The position numbers and the translations under genes are program-made. Shown here one piece after another: positions 44,990 to 53,562 of a stretch of DNA of 64,000 nucleotides. This stretch comes from Larkinella humicola (GTDB lineage: Bacteria; Bacteroidota; Bacteroidia; Cytophagales; Spirosomataceae). The stretch spans positions 1 to 64,000 of the forward strand of contig NZ_VTWS01000005.1 of NCBI RefSeq assembly GCF_008727875.1, read 5' to 3'. Position 1 is the stretch's first letter; every line of letters begins with the position of its first letter. The notes below the pieces were generated by a model, which did not search any database, was not told where the DNA came from, and worked only from the letters and a program-made list of their open reading frames with translations.

Positions 44990-45148
44990 ATCGTAGGAAA
45001 AAAGGTTTGTTTAGAATCTCACTTTAATCACTTTCACCACTCACAGCACAAGCCTTTTTATGAGTTAGAGTAATCTTTCCAGAAAAGCAGATTTGTCGGC
45101 TGGTGGTAAAAGTGATAAAAGTGGGGTTCAAACAACATCTTTTTTAGC

Positions 45149-46639
45149 TTAATAGGATTTCTTTACAAATACGACTTTACCAATATTACGGTCAGCAGTT
45201 AGAATACCGTAGCTTTCAATCCTTTTCCTGAAGTTTAATTTCTTCACAGGTCGATAGCCATCCTCAATGCAAAATTCCTTGTAGTGCCGATATAAGTCTT
45301 GCAATGAAATAAAAGCATCTATATGAGGTTGGTACGCTTGCTCATCTAAAAATAGCCTTACAGTGTCGGATTGTCGTTTGTAGGCTTCCAACTGTTCACG
45401 TACGACTATCGGATCGGTAAAGCGTTCCTGGATTAGTAATCGGCGCAATCCGTCCAAAACCCAATTGAATACTCCCGACAATTCGGATTGTATAATTTTA
45501 GCAGATAACTGTTTATCTTGTTCCTCTTCGGGAATAGTAATGGTAAATGGAACAATGAGGAACCGGCGAAAATAGGCCGGAGTGTGTTCTACGTCGGCGG
45601 GTAACTCATTACAATTAAAAATCAATTTGGCGTACTCAGTCATTATAAACGGTTGACCGTAAGGCAAACGAGCCTCAACCGGTTCGCCCGAAACCATTTG
45701 TTTAAAGGTATTAGCTTCCAATTTGCCGTTAATTTCGCTGGCATAGTTAACCAACTTGGTAGCCAGATGAGCGCGACTGTAAGCAGGTTCGTTGGTTAGA
45801 CTTTGAAGCGAATAATGGGAAACATTTTCTTGCCCCAACAGAGCAGTTACAATCTCAAAAAAAACTGATTTACCATTTGCGCCCGAACCATAGAGCAATA
45901 AGGTTTTCTCCAGTTTGAGTTTGGACGGGCTAATGAAAACATAGCCTAAATATTCGGCCAATAGCTTTTGACATTCGATATCAGGTACAACCCGATCCAA
46001 AAATTTCTGAAACTGTGGTGCGGTCGCTGTAGGATTGTAAGCAAAAGATAGCTGATGGGTAAGAAAATCAGTAGAAGCAGGGGGACGTAATTGCTGGCTT
46101 ATGGTATTTATTTCGAACGTCCCGTTGATCAGGTTAATTTTAACTGTATTACGATCGGCAACCGGCGAAGGTAAATGCGCCGAAACCTCAAATTGCTTGA
46201 ATAATTGGTCAGCAAATTCATAATAGCGGGCTTTGAACTTATCGGCCCCCATCTTTTCGGCTACTTTTTGTAAAAAAGCTTTTAGATCCTCTTTTTCAAT
46301 GGCTTTCCAAAATGCTCCATTGTAGAGATAAATGAGTGTATTCCGCTGGCAAAGCCCCCATTTGTTCTTTTGGGCAAGGTCTAACAGCTCTTCCACAATG
46401 GTAACTAAATAATGTTCCTTTCTTAGTTTCGAGTCCTCGTCTTGTGAAGTATTTTCATTGCCAGAACTAAACGCAAATGCTCGGAAGTCTACTTTTTCAA
46501 CCTGTTCCAACAAGTTAATCATTAATTGTTGATGAGGTTGGAAAACGAACGCGGCATTTTTTAATCGATTGGCATCGGCGGCAATTTCCGTTGTAATATC
46601 TGATATTGTTAGTGTATCTTTGCCTGATTCTTCTTCCAT
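45149..46639 (-). CDS. Phage/plasmid P4-type (D5-like) SF3 helicase
   Basis: A 496-residue protein with a D5_N-like N-terminal region and a superfamily 3 helicase core: LEKTLLLYGSGANGKSVFFEIVTALLG as Walker A near residue 250, followed by a Walker B-like LIFNCNELPA and a sensor segment. The C-terminal about 80 residues resemble the winged-helix D5 tail. P4-like proteins start replication of satellites and integrated elements. There is no primase AEP domain, so the Toprim-like neighbour may supply priming. The 148-bp gap to that gene has nothing notable. Confidence 0.85.
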   Translation of the reverse strand: MEEESGKDTLTISDITTEIAADANRLKNAAFVFQPHQQLMINLLEQVEKVDFRAFAFSSGNENTSQDEDSKLRKEHYLVTIVEELLDLAQKNKWGLCQRNTLIYLYNGAFWKAIEKEDLKAFLQKVAEKMGADKFKARYYEFADQLFKQFEVSAHLPSPVADRNTVKINLINGTFEINTISQQLRPPASTDFLTHQLSFAYNPTATAPQFQKFLDRVVPDIECQKLLAEYLGYVFISPSKLKLEKTLLLYGSGANGKSVFFEIVTALLGQENVSHYSLQSLTNEPAYSRAHLATKLVNYASEINGKLEANTFKQMVSGEPVEARLPYGQPFIMTEYAKLIFNCNELPADVEHTPAYFRRFLIVPFTITIPEEEQDKQLSAKIIQSELSGVFNWVLDGLRRLLIQERFTDPIVVREQLEAYKRQSDTVRLFLDEQAYQPHIDAFISLQDLYRHYKEFCIEDGYRPVKKLNFRKRIESYGILTADRNIGKVVFVKKSY

Positions 46640-46738
46640 TTAAGTAAAGATTTTATACGTGCCAGTACTTCGGGGTATTGGCACGTTTTAGTTGACTATA
46701 TGACCGGTTATTAACTACATCTTATAAAAATAGAAGCG

Positions 46739-47206
46739 TCAATCGTTTAGTGTTGAGCCGAACGGAAGCGTACTATTTCCCTTATAAAGGATTGGTTTGA
46801 GAGTCGTAAACCAGTCGTAGAAGCCTTCAAAATCGCCCGCTTTATAAACAAATGTATCGGGCGTCAAAAGTGCCTGAATTGTTTGCATTTGCGTTTCAGA
46901 GTTGGCATCTTTTTCCTGCCTTGTCTCAACATAGATTGTGGCGTCTTCAACAATGGCCCATACGCCTAATATTACCGCTCGTTGTTGTGAGGAAATCTCA
47001 TGAATGTTAGCGTTATAGGTTGCAGTACTGATTACCCGAATTGCAAAATGGCCGGACAATTTGAAGTAATCAATAACACATTTGGTTAAACCGGAAGCGG
47101 TTTTGTCTTCATAGTCAAACCCAGGAGAAGCTTCATTGAAAGTTGGCGGCCAACCAGTTTTTTCAAAAGAGTGCCGGAGTTTATTGAGCGCAAGCATACC
47201 TTTCAT
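46739..47206 (-). CDS. VRR-NUC-like element protein with altered active site
   Basis: A 155-residue protein. The layout GHFAIRVIST ... ATIYVETRQEKDANSETQMQTIQAL ... TFVYKAGDFEGFYDWF parallels VRR-NUC nuclease domains (RV core, E-x-K, SexQ helix, final F-x-x-F/W). The expected ExK appears as E-T-R and the upstream Pro-Asp is not visible, so catalysis may be lost or changed. It overlaps the upstream HTH gene by 4 bp. The identification rests on pattern only. Confidence 0.5.
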   Translation of the reverse strand: MKGMLALNKLRHSFEKTGWPPTFNEASPGFDYEDKTASGLTKCVIDYFKLSGHFAIRVISTATYNANIHEISSQQRAVILGVWAIVEDATIYVETRQEKDANSETQMQTIQALLTPDTFVYKAGDFEGFYDWFTTLKPILYKGNSTLPFGSTLND

Positions 47207-47493
47207 ACGTTAAGCCCTTTTTGGGCGCGCTTACCCTCTTCTAACCAACCAATAAGTTCTGTGCGAGAAAATGTCAAACGGTTTCCCCGCTTTTTGTGCG
47301 GAATTTCCCGTTGAGATACCAGAGTGTAAATGCGGGCTTTACTTAAGCGGGTAAGTTGTTGGGCCAACTCTATACCACCGATTTCATCGAGAGTACCTAC
47401 AGTATTGTTCCGTTGATGCCGTATATCTTGCAATACCTGCTCAATTGCAGTTAAGCGCCGGTCTATCAACTCATAAGGATTTATGTAAGACAT
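47203..47493 (-). CDS. Excisionase/MerR-like helix-turn-helix protein
   Basis: From the ATG at 47493 (MSYINPYELIDRRLTAIEQV) the protein has 96 residues. An N-terminal helix is followed by a winged-helix segment IELAQQLTRLSKARIYTLVSQREIPHKKRGNRLTFSRTELIGWL, typical of Xis/AlpA-like regulators. A TTG at 47556 would extend the frame over the palindromic operator and is less likely. It probably directs excision or activates the downstream replication genes. Confidence 0.8.
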   Translation of the reverse strand: MSYINPYELIDRRLTAIEQVLQDIRHQRNNTVGTLDEIGGIELAQQLTRLSKARIYTLVSQREIPHKKRGNRLTFSRTELIGWLEEGKRAQKGLNV

Positions 47494-47543
47494 TGCTAAT
47501 AGCGTTTGATTTACGCTGCAATGGTAACAAGCGGTAGTGAATG

Positions 47544-47563
47544 CAACCGGTTGCAACCGGTTG
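47544..47563. promoter_or_regulatory. Tandem CAACCGGTTG palindromes, probable operator
   Basis: Two adjacent copies of the perfect palindrome CAACCGGTTG (47544-47553 and 47554-47563) lie 50-70 bp upstream of the HTH gene start, in the gap to the hypothetical gene at 47579. Ten-base spacing places both on the same DNA face. Confidence 0.55.
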
Positions 47564-47578
47564 ACTATTTTGTTTTTT

Positions 47579-48247
47579 TTAAGTTTGCTTACTTTTCAGT
47601 TGTTGCAACTCCTTCCCAGCTTCTGCCTTCCCTTTGTCATTTTCTAATAGATCAAGAATTGCTTCATAATTCTTGATCGCATTTTTGGAATTTTTACGAT
47701 TACTATCTTTCAGTATAATCCTGTAAGTGTCAAATAATTTTTGTCCACTAGTTTTATTTACGTAGCCATATTTTGAAGCAATATCTTTACTATTATTTGC
47801 TGTTATTGGCTTCTTGTCAAAGAAACATAACATTGCTATTTGTGCATGGGTAAGTTTACTTTCATCATTATTACTTTCAGGAAAAAGTACTTTATTTGTC
47901 TCCGAAAAAATAAGTTTCGTTATCTTATCATTAAATTTTATAATTGATAAAAAATAGAATTGATCATTAACTATGCTGCCATACATATGATCCCAATCGT
48001 TTGAATACATTGAGCTATAACTTATATATTCATTTGTAATATCTAATCGCTCTTCTTTAACTAATTTTTCAATTTCTTTTGAAGACTTAACAGATATGAA
48101 GCCTTTCAAGTATTCGGCTTCCCTTCGTAATTCATTTGTGGTTATTCCAACTACAGCTTCTGATCTAGTAGGATGAACATCAAAGCTTTCCAATAAGGCT
48201 TCTTCAATAAATTGTTCAATAATTTCTTCATTTAACTTAGCATCCAT
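47579..48247 (-). CDS. Hypothetical element protein, 222 aa
   Basis: A charged, mostly helical 222-residue protein with no recognised domain. The C-terminal third contains THAQIAMLCFFDKKPITANNSKDIASKYGY, a pattern seen in proteins of Bacteroidota integrative elements that are usually left unnamed. It is read from an ATG at 48247 and lies between the integrase and the HTH protein. It could be a regulator of excision; no evidence in the sequence decides this. Confidence 0.55.
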   Translation of the reverse strand: MDAKLNEEIIEQFIEEALLESFDVHPTRSEAVVGITTNELRREAEYLKGFISVKSSKEIEKLVKEERLDITNEYISYSSMYSNDWDHMYGSIVNDQFYFLSIIKFNDKITKLIFSETNKVLFPESNNDESKLTHAQIAMLCFFDKKPITANNSKDIASKYGYVNKTSGQKLFDTYRIILKDSNRKNSKNAIKNYEAILDLLENDKGKAEAGKELQQLKSKQT

Positions 48248-48382
48248 ATATTTTATTTTATTAAATACAAGGTTAATTAGAAATGCTTTATTATTTAACG
48301 ATTGTCTTGTCAGTTCTCATTTTTTTGTCCACGCCTTGTAAAAAGCACTTTAATTTTGATTAAGTATTCTGATGAAATGTAT

Positions 48383-49738
48383 TTAAAGTAGAGCATCATA
48401 AGCGGAATCAACGATTTCCGATGCAAATGAATCAAGGTAGATAGCAGTAACGGCTTCTGTTTTGTGTCCCATTGCCTGACTGATTACAGCCGTAGCAGTG
48501 CCTTTCTGTTGGAGCGTTGTTGCGAATGAGTGACGGGCAACGTAGGTTGTCAGAGGGGTTTTAATTCCGGCGCGTTCGCCCAATAGTTTGAGGTCGATAT
48601 TGATTTGTCCCAAAATCTTGTGCAATCGATTTCGAACTTGACTTTCGGTAACGTGAGTTTTCACGTTTAAAATGGGAAAAATAAAACTGTCTGGGCCGTT
48701 GTGCGTAAAAGGCCGGTATTGCTCGATAAGGGATAAGGCTGGAGCTAATAACCGAACGGAAAACTTACCGCCCGTTTTTTGTCGGATGTAGGTCAAACGG
48801 GGAAAACCTTCAGCATCGTTACCAACGTCGCGCCAACGCAGTTTTGCTAAATCAACAAAATTGATTCCTCCACAATAGAAAGAAAATAGAAATACGGCCC
48901 GTGCCAGCGTAAGCCGTTCGATTTCGGCCGCGTTCTTGATATTTGCCCATTTTCCGGTGGCCGTTCCAACCGCAACAAAGTTTTCAACTTTACGAACTTC
49001 TTCACGGCTTATCGCCCTTTTCTGTGTTGATGTATCAAATTTCCCGATACTGAATTTGTGTTTTTCAGCAATGTTACGGGCAAATGGATACTGTTCAGGT
49101 TTGGCAACGCCTTCGGCAATGGCTTTGTTAAAAACAGCGCGTAATGTTCGGTAACGGTTTGAAAGGGTTGTTTCGGAGTTCCCACGGTTGCGAAAGAAAC
49201 TTTCCAACTGATTGCAAAACCGTACCGTTACTTCGCTGAATGGTACGTCTTTCGTCTTGCTGCTATACTGATCTTTAATAAAGTCAGACAGTTGGTTTCT
49301 AAGGTCCCGATAAATTGCGCTGTTGCCTTCCTGACGAGCATTTATCATTAACATAGCCAATTCGTCAATATAAGCTAATAACGTAACGCTACGGGCCTGT
49401 TTCCGGCCTTCAATTGCTTTGGTTGCTACAGCATGTGCGTCGTGTATCTCGTCGGCATCTGCAAGCGTTTCGGCGGCAGTACTATATTTCTGTTCCCACT
49501 GATGAAGCTTCTTGATTAATTCATCGCGAAAGGGTTCAGGAAAGCTTTTCCGAATCTCCTTTTTCAGTGGATTCCAGAACTTCGGATGTAAAGACAATCC
49601 GGTTGCTATATACTTCAATTTACGGTCTTTGGTAATGCGAACCATGAACGGGTGACTTCCATCGGCCATCACCTTGCTTGTATAATAGACCGCTTTGACG
49701 GTTGCTTTACCCTCCTTGTGCTCAGTTGTCTTCGCCAT
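48383..49738 (-). CDS. Tyrosine recombinase (integrase) of the element
   Basis: A 451-residue protein with a SAM-like N-terminal arm-binding part, a core-binding domain (about 110-215) and a catalytic domain (about 240-445). YVARHSFATTL holds the box II Arg, MGHKTEAVTAIYL holds the third His and the nucleophilic Tyr near 434. In box I, where G-x-R is usual, the sequence is GGINFVDLA with Asn instead of Arg, and the box II His position is Tyr. Similar changes occur in Bacteroidota integrases such as IntDOT. Its start is 10 bp from the GTTTAAAC arm-like repeats and about 165 bp from attR. Confidence 0.93.
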   Translation of the reverse strand: MAKTTEHKEGKATVKAVYYTSKVMADGSHPFMVRITKDRKLKYIATGLSLHPKFWNPLKKEIRKSFPEPFRDELIKKLHQWEQKYSTAAETLADADEIHDAHAVATKAIEGRKQARSVTLLAYIDELAMLMINARQEGNSAIYRDLRNQLSDFIKDQYSSKTKDVPFSEVTVRFCNQLESFFRNRGNSETTLSNRYRTLRAVFNKAIAEGVAKPEQYPFARNIAEKHKFSIGKFDTSTQKRAISREEVRKVENFVAVGTATGKWANIKNAAEIERLTLARAVFLFSFYCGGINFVDLAKLRWRDVGNDAEGFPRLTYIRQKTGGKFSVRLLAPALSLIEQYRPFTHNGPDSFIFPILNVKTHVTESQVRNRLHKILGQINIDLKLLGERAGIKTPLTTYVARHSFATTLQQKGTATAVISQAMGHKTEAVTAIYLDSFASEIVDSAYDALL

Positions 49739-49747
49739 TGCCAGTTT

Positions 49748-49786
49748 GTTTAAACCGGGCGTTTCGGTTTAAACGCTGGTTTAAAC
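49748..49786. promoter_or_regulatory. Right GTTTAAAC sites (probable recombinase arm sites)
   Basis: GTTTAAAC is found at 49748-49755, 49767-49774 and 49779-49786. The last two repeat the 12-bp spacing of the left pair. They also overlap the likely integrase promoter, so the integrase could repress its own gene by binding here. Confidence 0.6.
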
Positions 49787-49903
49787 AAATGTAATAAATA
49801 ATACCATACGCACAACAAAGGACAATTAACCAATATTACATAAATAACTGATTTGCAGTAATATAAATAATCAATAATAAACAGTTTATAATAGAAATGC
49901 TAC

Positions 49904-49948
49904 GCCTTACAAGCAGAGGGTCGGCGGTTCGAACCCGTCAACTCCCAC
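49904..49948 (+). repeat. attR: 45-bp direct repeat of the tRNA-Val 3' end
   Basis: Identical to 33617-33661. It represents the original chromosomal 3' end of the tRNA gene, displaced by integration, and lacks the 5' half, so it cannot fold as a tRNA. Confidence 0.95.
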
Positions 49949-49966
49949 CCTTCAAATCAAGCACGT

Positions 49967-49996
49967 AGCCACTTCGAAAACGAGGTGGCTTTTTTG
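49967..49996 (+). terminator. Original chromosomal tRNA-Val terminator
   Basis: AGCCACTTCG pairs with CGAGGTGGCT around a four-A loop, followed by T6. Its position after attR and the GC-richer sequence that follows suggest it terminated tRNA-Val before the element inserted. The 180 bases up to the next gene hold nothing else recognisable. Confidence 0.85.
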
Positions 49997-50178
49997 TTTG
50001 CTCCACAACTTTTGCTCTTGATCCTAAAATTTATTGATTTTATAGAATTAGCCATTTAACTGATAAGCATTTTGTGCGTAAAGGGTGATTTTGAGATCAT
50101 TCTCTTCATCAGGTTTTCACCCATTCCTTCTTTCAGTTTTAGTTCAAAGCAATAGCACTTTATTACCGAATTATTGAC

Positions 50179-51681
50179 GTGCTTTACGGCCTGAACCGAA
50201 ATTCTGTGAAACCTGCCCATCTTAGTGCGCTACTAGCCGGACCAGCTGCGTTTTTTCTGGTTTTATTTTTTGCTGACTTAAACCCGGGTCATCCCGAGGT
50301 TACCAGAATGGCTGCGGTGACCGCATGGGTGGCCATTTGGTGGCTCACCGAAGCAACCGACCTGGCCGTGACGGCCCTGCTGCCTTTCATCCTCATTCCG
50401 ATCCTGGGCATAGCCGATTCGCAAACGGTGGCGGCCCAATATATGGATCAAACCATTTTTTTATTTATTGGGGGCGTGCTGCTCGCTTTTGCGATTGAAC
50501 GGTGGAACCTGCACCAGCGGATTGCCTTGTCCATTTTATCGAAACTGGGCACCAACCCCGCCACCGTGCTGGCGGGCGTGATGGGCGCTACTTTTTTTAT
50601 TTCGATGTGGGTGTCCAATACGGCTACCGTCATGATGATGCTCTCTGCGGTGCTGGGCATTATCATTCAGGTGGAAAAACACAACCTATCTCCTTTTCAA
50701 AAAAATGCGATCGCCAAAGCCATGCTGCTGGGGCTTGCTTATGCGGCCTCCATTGGTGGCATGGCGACTTTGGTGGGAACGGCCACGAATCTCGCTTTCT
50801 ACAAAATATATGTAGATGCTTACCAGGATGCCCATGACATGAACTTTGTCAGTTGGTTTGTGCTGGCTTTTCCGATTGCCGTAATCTTGTTGACCACGGC
50901 GTTTTTTATTCTTAAGTTCTCCTTTCTACGCCATGCAAAAAAAGTGGTTTTTGACCGCAGTTACTTCGTTGCCTCCCTGCGGCAATTGGGCAAAATGGCT
51001 TTTGAAGAAAAGATCGTCTTTACGGTTTTTGTGATGACCGCCTACTTGTGGTTTGGCCGAAAGGATATTGATTTTGGATCGTTTCATCTAACCGGCTGGA
51101 GCCGTCTTTTAGGGACACAGGCATCGTTCATTACGGATAGCACGGTGGCTATCGGAATGGCATTGTTGCTATTTCTAATCCCCTCGAAAAATGAGAAAGG
51201 AAAAATGCTGATGAGCTGGGAAGAAGCAAAGAAACTTCCGATCGGCATCATCCTCTTGTTGGGCAGTGGTTTCGCGTTGGCAAAAGGCTGCGATCAGTCG
51301 GGACTAAGCTCCTGGCTGGCACAGGAACTGCTTTTTTTAAAGGATGCGTCCCCCGTTGTTGTTATCGCGGGCATTTGCGTTATCGTTTGTGTCATTAGCG
51401 AACTGGCTTCCAATGTTGCCTGCATCCAATTGGTGCTACCCATTTTAATAGCCATTCAAAAAGTAACCGACCTGCCCCCCTTAATGCTGATGGTGCCCGC
51501 CACGCTGGCTGCGTCGCTTGGGTTTATGCTTCCCGTTGCAACCCCGCCTAATACCATTGTGTTTGGAAGTGGGCGGATTCGTGCGGCTGACATGCGCAAT
51601 GCCGGGTTGCTGCTCGACGTTGCAGGCATTGGTATCATCACCGCCGTATCCATGATGATCCGGCTACTCGTTTGGAAATAA
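50179..51681 (+). CDS. SLC13/DASS family sodium:anion symporter
   Basis: A 500-residue protein with about twelve TM helices. SNTATVMMMLSAV around residue 153 is the SNT motif of the SLC13/DASS fold, and its repeat appears as LPVATPPNTIVFGSG. The family takes up dicarboxylates, citrate or sulfate with sodium. The start codon is GTG. Sulfate uptake would suit the sulfur-related locus that follows, but dicarboxylate is the commoner substrate. It is transcribed away from the minus-strand SDR gene, sharing a 40-bp convergent gap. Confidence 0.85.
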   Translation: MLYGLNRNSVKPAHLSALLAGPAAFFLVLFFADLNPGHPEVTRMAAVTAWVAIWWLTEATDLAVTALLPFILIPILGIADSQTVAAQYMDQTIFLFIGGVLLAFAIERWNLHQRIALSILSKLGTNPATVLAGVMGATFFISMWVSNTATVMMMLSAVLGIIIQVEKHNLSPFQKNAIAKAMLLGLAYAASIGGMATLVGTATNLAFYKIYVDAYQDAHDMNFVSWFVLAFPIAVILLTTAFFILKFSFLRHAKKVVFDRSYFVASLRQLGKMAFEEKIVFTVFVMTAYLWFGRKDIDFGSFHLTGWSRLLGTQASFITDSTVAIGMALLLFLIPSKNEKGKMLMSWEEAKKLPIGIILLLGSGFALAKGCDQSGLSSWLAQELLFLKDASPVVVIAGICVIVCVISELASNVACIQLVLPILIAIQKVTDLPPLMLMVPATLAASLGFMLPVATPPNTIVFGSGRIRAADMRNAGLLLDVAGIGIITAVSMMIRLLVWK

Positions 51682-51720
51682 AGACGGTGAATACACGAGG
51701 CATTTCGGCCCAAAAACAGT

Positions 51721-52506
51721 TTAATTGTCTTTGGGCTCGTAAATACCGCCAACGACTTTTTCAACCAGCGACTTGGGCACGACCCTCGGCAGGAAAGCAC
51801 CCACCTGGTTGATAAAACCGGGAATGATCTCCGATTCGCCCCTGAACAGGCCTTTAACCGCAATTTTTGCCACCGACTCCGGACTCATGTTGAGTTTCGA
51901 CGCCGTTTTCCTGATCGATTCCCCCATCCGGGCGCGGTTGACAAAGTCGGTGTCGGTGCTGCCCGGACTCAAACAGCTCACCGACAGGTTGGAATGCCGG
52001 AGTTCGTGGCGCAGACCACGCGTAAACGAAACGACAAACGCCTTGGAAGCCGCGTAAATCGAGACGTACGGGACGGTTTGGTAAGCCGTTGTGCTGCCCA
52101 CATTCAATAAATACGCCTTCTTCTGTTCTTTCAGAATGGGGACAAACGCATACGAGATTTCAACCAGTGCCTTGATGTTGACGTTGATCACTTCCAGTTG
52201 TTCGGCAATGGGAATCTGCTCGAATGAACCGTTGAGGCCAAAACCGGCGTTGTTGACCACCACTTCCAGATCGTTCCGAAACTGTTTGTACCAGGTTTGA
52301 ATGGTCTGCGCCACATCCGGCTGCGACAGGTCGAGCGTCAGGGTGTAGGTGAACCTCCCGTGTTGCTCCTCCAGACGACGGGCCGTCCGGAGGAGTTCCG
52401 ATTCATCGATGTCGATCAGAAACAAATCATAATTCAGCCGGGCCAGTTCCCCGGCAATGGCTCGTCCGATGCCTTTGGCAGCACCCGTTATTAAAGCAGA
52501 AGGCAT
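51721..52506 (-). CDS. Short-chain dehydrogenase/reductase
   Basis: A 261-residue classical SDR: TGAAKGIG cofactor loop at 7-14, NNAGFG near 86-91, catalytic Ser and YAASK near 154-158, and SCLSPGSTDTDF. It resembles DltE-like oxidoreductases. Substrate unknown. It follows the PhyH gene by 37 bp and is probably in one transcript with it, downstream of the poly-cysteine leader. Confidence 0.88.
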   Translation of the reverse strand: MPSALITGAAKGIGRAIAGELARLNYDLFLIDIDESELLRTARRLEEQHGRFTYTLTLDLSQPDVAQTIQTWYKQFRNDLEVVVNNAGFGLNGSFEQIPIAEQLEVINVNIKALVEISYAFVPILKEQKKAYLLNVGSTTAYQTVPYVSIYAASKAFVVSFTRGLRHELRHSNLSVSCLSPGSTDTDFVNRARMGESIRKTASKLNMSPESVAKIAVKGLFRGESEIIPGFINQVGAFLPRVVPKSLVEKVVGGIYEPKDN

Positions 52507-52543
52507 GTGTGTGTCAGATTTGATGGTCTGGTGAACGATTGAA

Positions 52544-53425
52544 TTACCCCAGAAGACGGCTCCAGTTCAGGTTCTTCAACGCAAACTTCTCGCTGCGTTC
52601 GGCTTGTGCCGCATCCCGCTTCTGTTTTAAACCGGCCAGTTTATGGTAAAATGGGGTTGGACTATCAGCATTTTTGGGTTGGTAGGCACCCGTGATAAAC
52701 GGAATGTACATCACCCGGCGACGGCTTTTGGCCCCCACCACGGGCGACTGCTGAACCCGGTGCCACAACCGGCCATCGTGAATGGTTAAATCGCCCGCTT
52801 CAATGTTGAAGCCCACCTCAGCCGGGTCTGCTGCGTTATCCACAAAGTATTTTTTCCTGAAAAACAGTCCCATCAGGCCCTGCGTATGGGTTCCGGCCAG
52901 AACCCGCAAACCGCCATTCTCAACGGGGCAATCGTCCAGGTGCAATCCTACGTTCAACATCGGCTGAATGCGGCTGCCCATAAACAAATCGCGCGGACTG
53001 TCGGTATGCCACCCCAGTTGCTTAAACTGGCTGAAGGGCGAATTCACGTAGTGATTGACGACCAAGCCGTCTTTTTCATTTTCGCCAATCCGACCGTCGT
53101 AAGGTCCCAACAATTCCAGTAAAAGCTGAAACCGCGGATCTTTCAAAAATTCACTCAAAATGTTGCTGTAATGGGAGGTAAACGCCAGTCGCTGAATCAG
53201 GGTGCGACCGGTTTCGTCAAAACCGAACTTCAACGGAATACCGTTTACTTTCTTTATGTCTTGGCTCAATAACACATGCTGTACGTTCTGAATTTCCCTC
53301 AGAAATACCGCAACCGTTTCTTTTTCGACGAAGTTTTTAAATTGAATAATACCGTGTTGTTGAAAAAATAGCCGCTGTTCGGCCGTCAGGTTATTTTCGA
53401 AATGGAAAGGGGCAAATGATTTCAT
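52544..53425 (-). CDS. Phytanoyl-CoA dioxygenase (PhyH) family Fe(II)/2-oxoglutarate oxygenase
   Basis: From the ATG at 53425 (MKSFAPFHFENN) the protein has 293 residues. The iron triad is visible as HTD in LGWHTDSPRDLF and a distal His in LWHRVQQS, with an Arg-rich RRRVMYIPF that can bind 2-oxoglutarate. Members hydroxylate many small molecules, including sulfonates and sulfate esters. The structured leader carrying a six-cysteine-codon ORF precedes it, and the SDR gene follows. Substrate inferred only from context. Confidence 0.85.
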   Translation of the reverse strand: MKSFAPFHFENNLTAEQRLFFQQHGIIQFKNFVEKETVAVFLREIQNVQHVLLSQDIKKVNGIPLKFGFDETGRTLIQRLAFTSHYSNILSEFLKDPRFQLLLELLGPYDGRIGENEKDGLVVNHYVNSPFSQFKQLGWHTDSPRDLFMGSRIQPMLNVGLHLDDCPVENGGLRVLAGTHTQGLMGLFFRKKYFVDNAADPAEVGFNIEAGDLTIHDGRLWHRVQQSPVVGAKSRRRVMYIPFITGAYQPKNADSPTPFYHKLAGLKQKRDAAQAERSEKFALKNLNWSRLLG

Positions 53426-53471
53426 AAAAGCCAATGAATGTTGCTGGTGGTCTGATTCGCATCAGGAAGTT

Positions 53472-53547
53472 GAAAAGTGGGGGTATACTTCCCCCGGCGT
53501 AACGACCTTCCCGGTCGAAACGCTGCCATTTTCCACAAAAAGTGGAA
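53472..53547 (-). promoter_or_regulatory. Structured leader between the poly-Cys ORF and phyH (candidate attenuator)
   Basis: Read on the minus strand, three hairpins follow the leader ORF in order: TTCCAC/GTGGAA (53531-53547); GCGT-TT-CGACC/GGTCG-TT-ACGC (53497-53523); and GGGGG/CCCCC with loop AAGTATA (53479-53495), followed by ACTTTTC. The last looks like a weak intrinsic terminator about 50 bp before the phyH ATG. The arrangement suits ribosome-controlled attenuation. It does not match a riboswitch I recognise. Confidence 0.5.
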
Positions 53548-53562
53548 TGAAGAGAGGATGGG

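Larger units (their letters stand above)
33617..49948. mobile_element. Integrated genetic element (~16.3 kb) in tRNA-Val with a defence-like cargo
   Basis: A 45-bp perfect direct repeat of the tRNA-Val 3' end bounds an AT-rich segment that contrasts with the GC-richer chromosome. Contents from left: tRNA-proximal hairpins, XRE regulator, PLD/SNF2-type helicase, Eco57I-class methylase and RecF/SMC-like ATPase on plus. On minus follow a hypothetical protein, zinc-finger/Toprim protein, P4/D5-type helicase, VRR-NUC-like protein, HTH protein, another hypothetical and a tyrosine recombinase next to the right end. Replication-type genes and an integrase, but no relaxase, type IV secretion or virion genes, suggest a mobilisable or satellite-like island. 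Paired GTTTAAAC repeats lie inside both ends. Confidence 0.93.

Noticed and set aside
49904-49948. Second tRNA-Val gene
   Set aside because: Only the 3' half is present; it is the attR copy.
53472-53547. Metabolite riboswitch before phyH
   Set aside because: Three hairpins are visible but they do not fit a SAM, cobalamin, TPP or other aptamer I know; the poly-Cys ORF explains the leader better.
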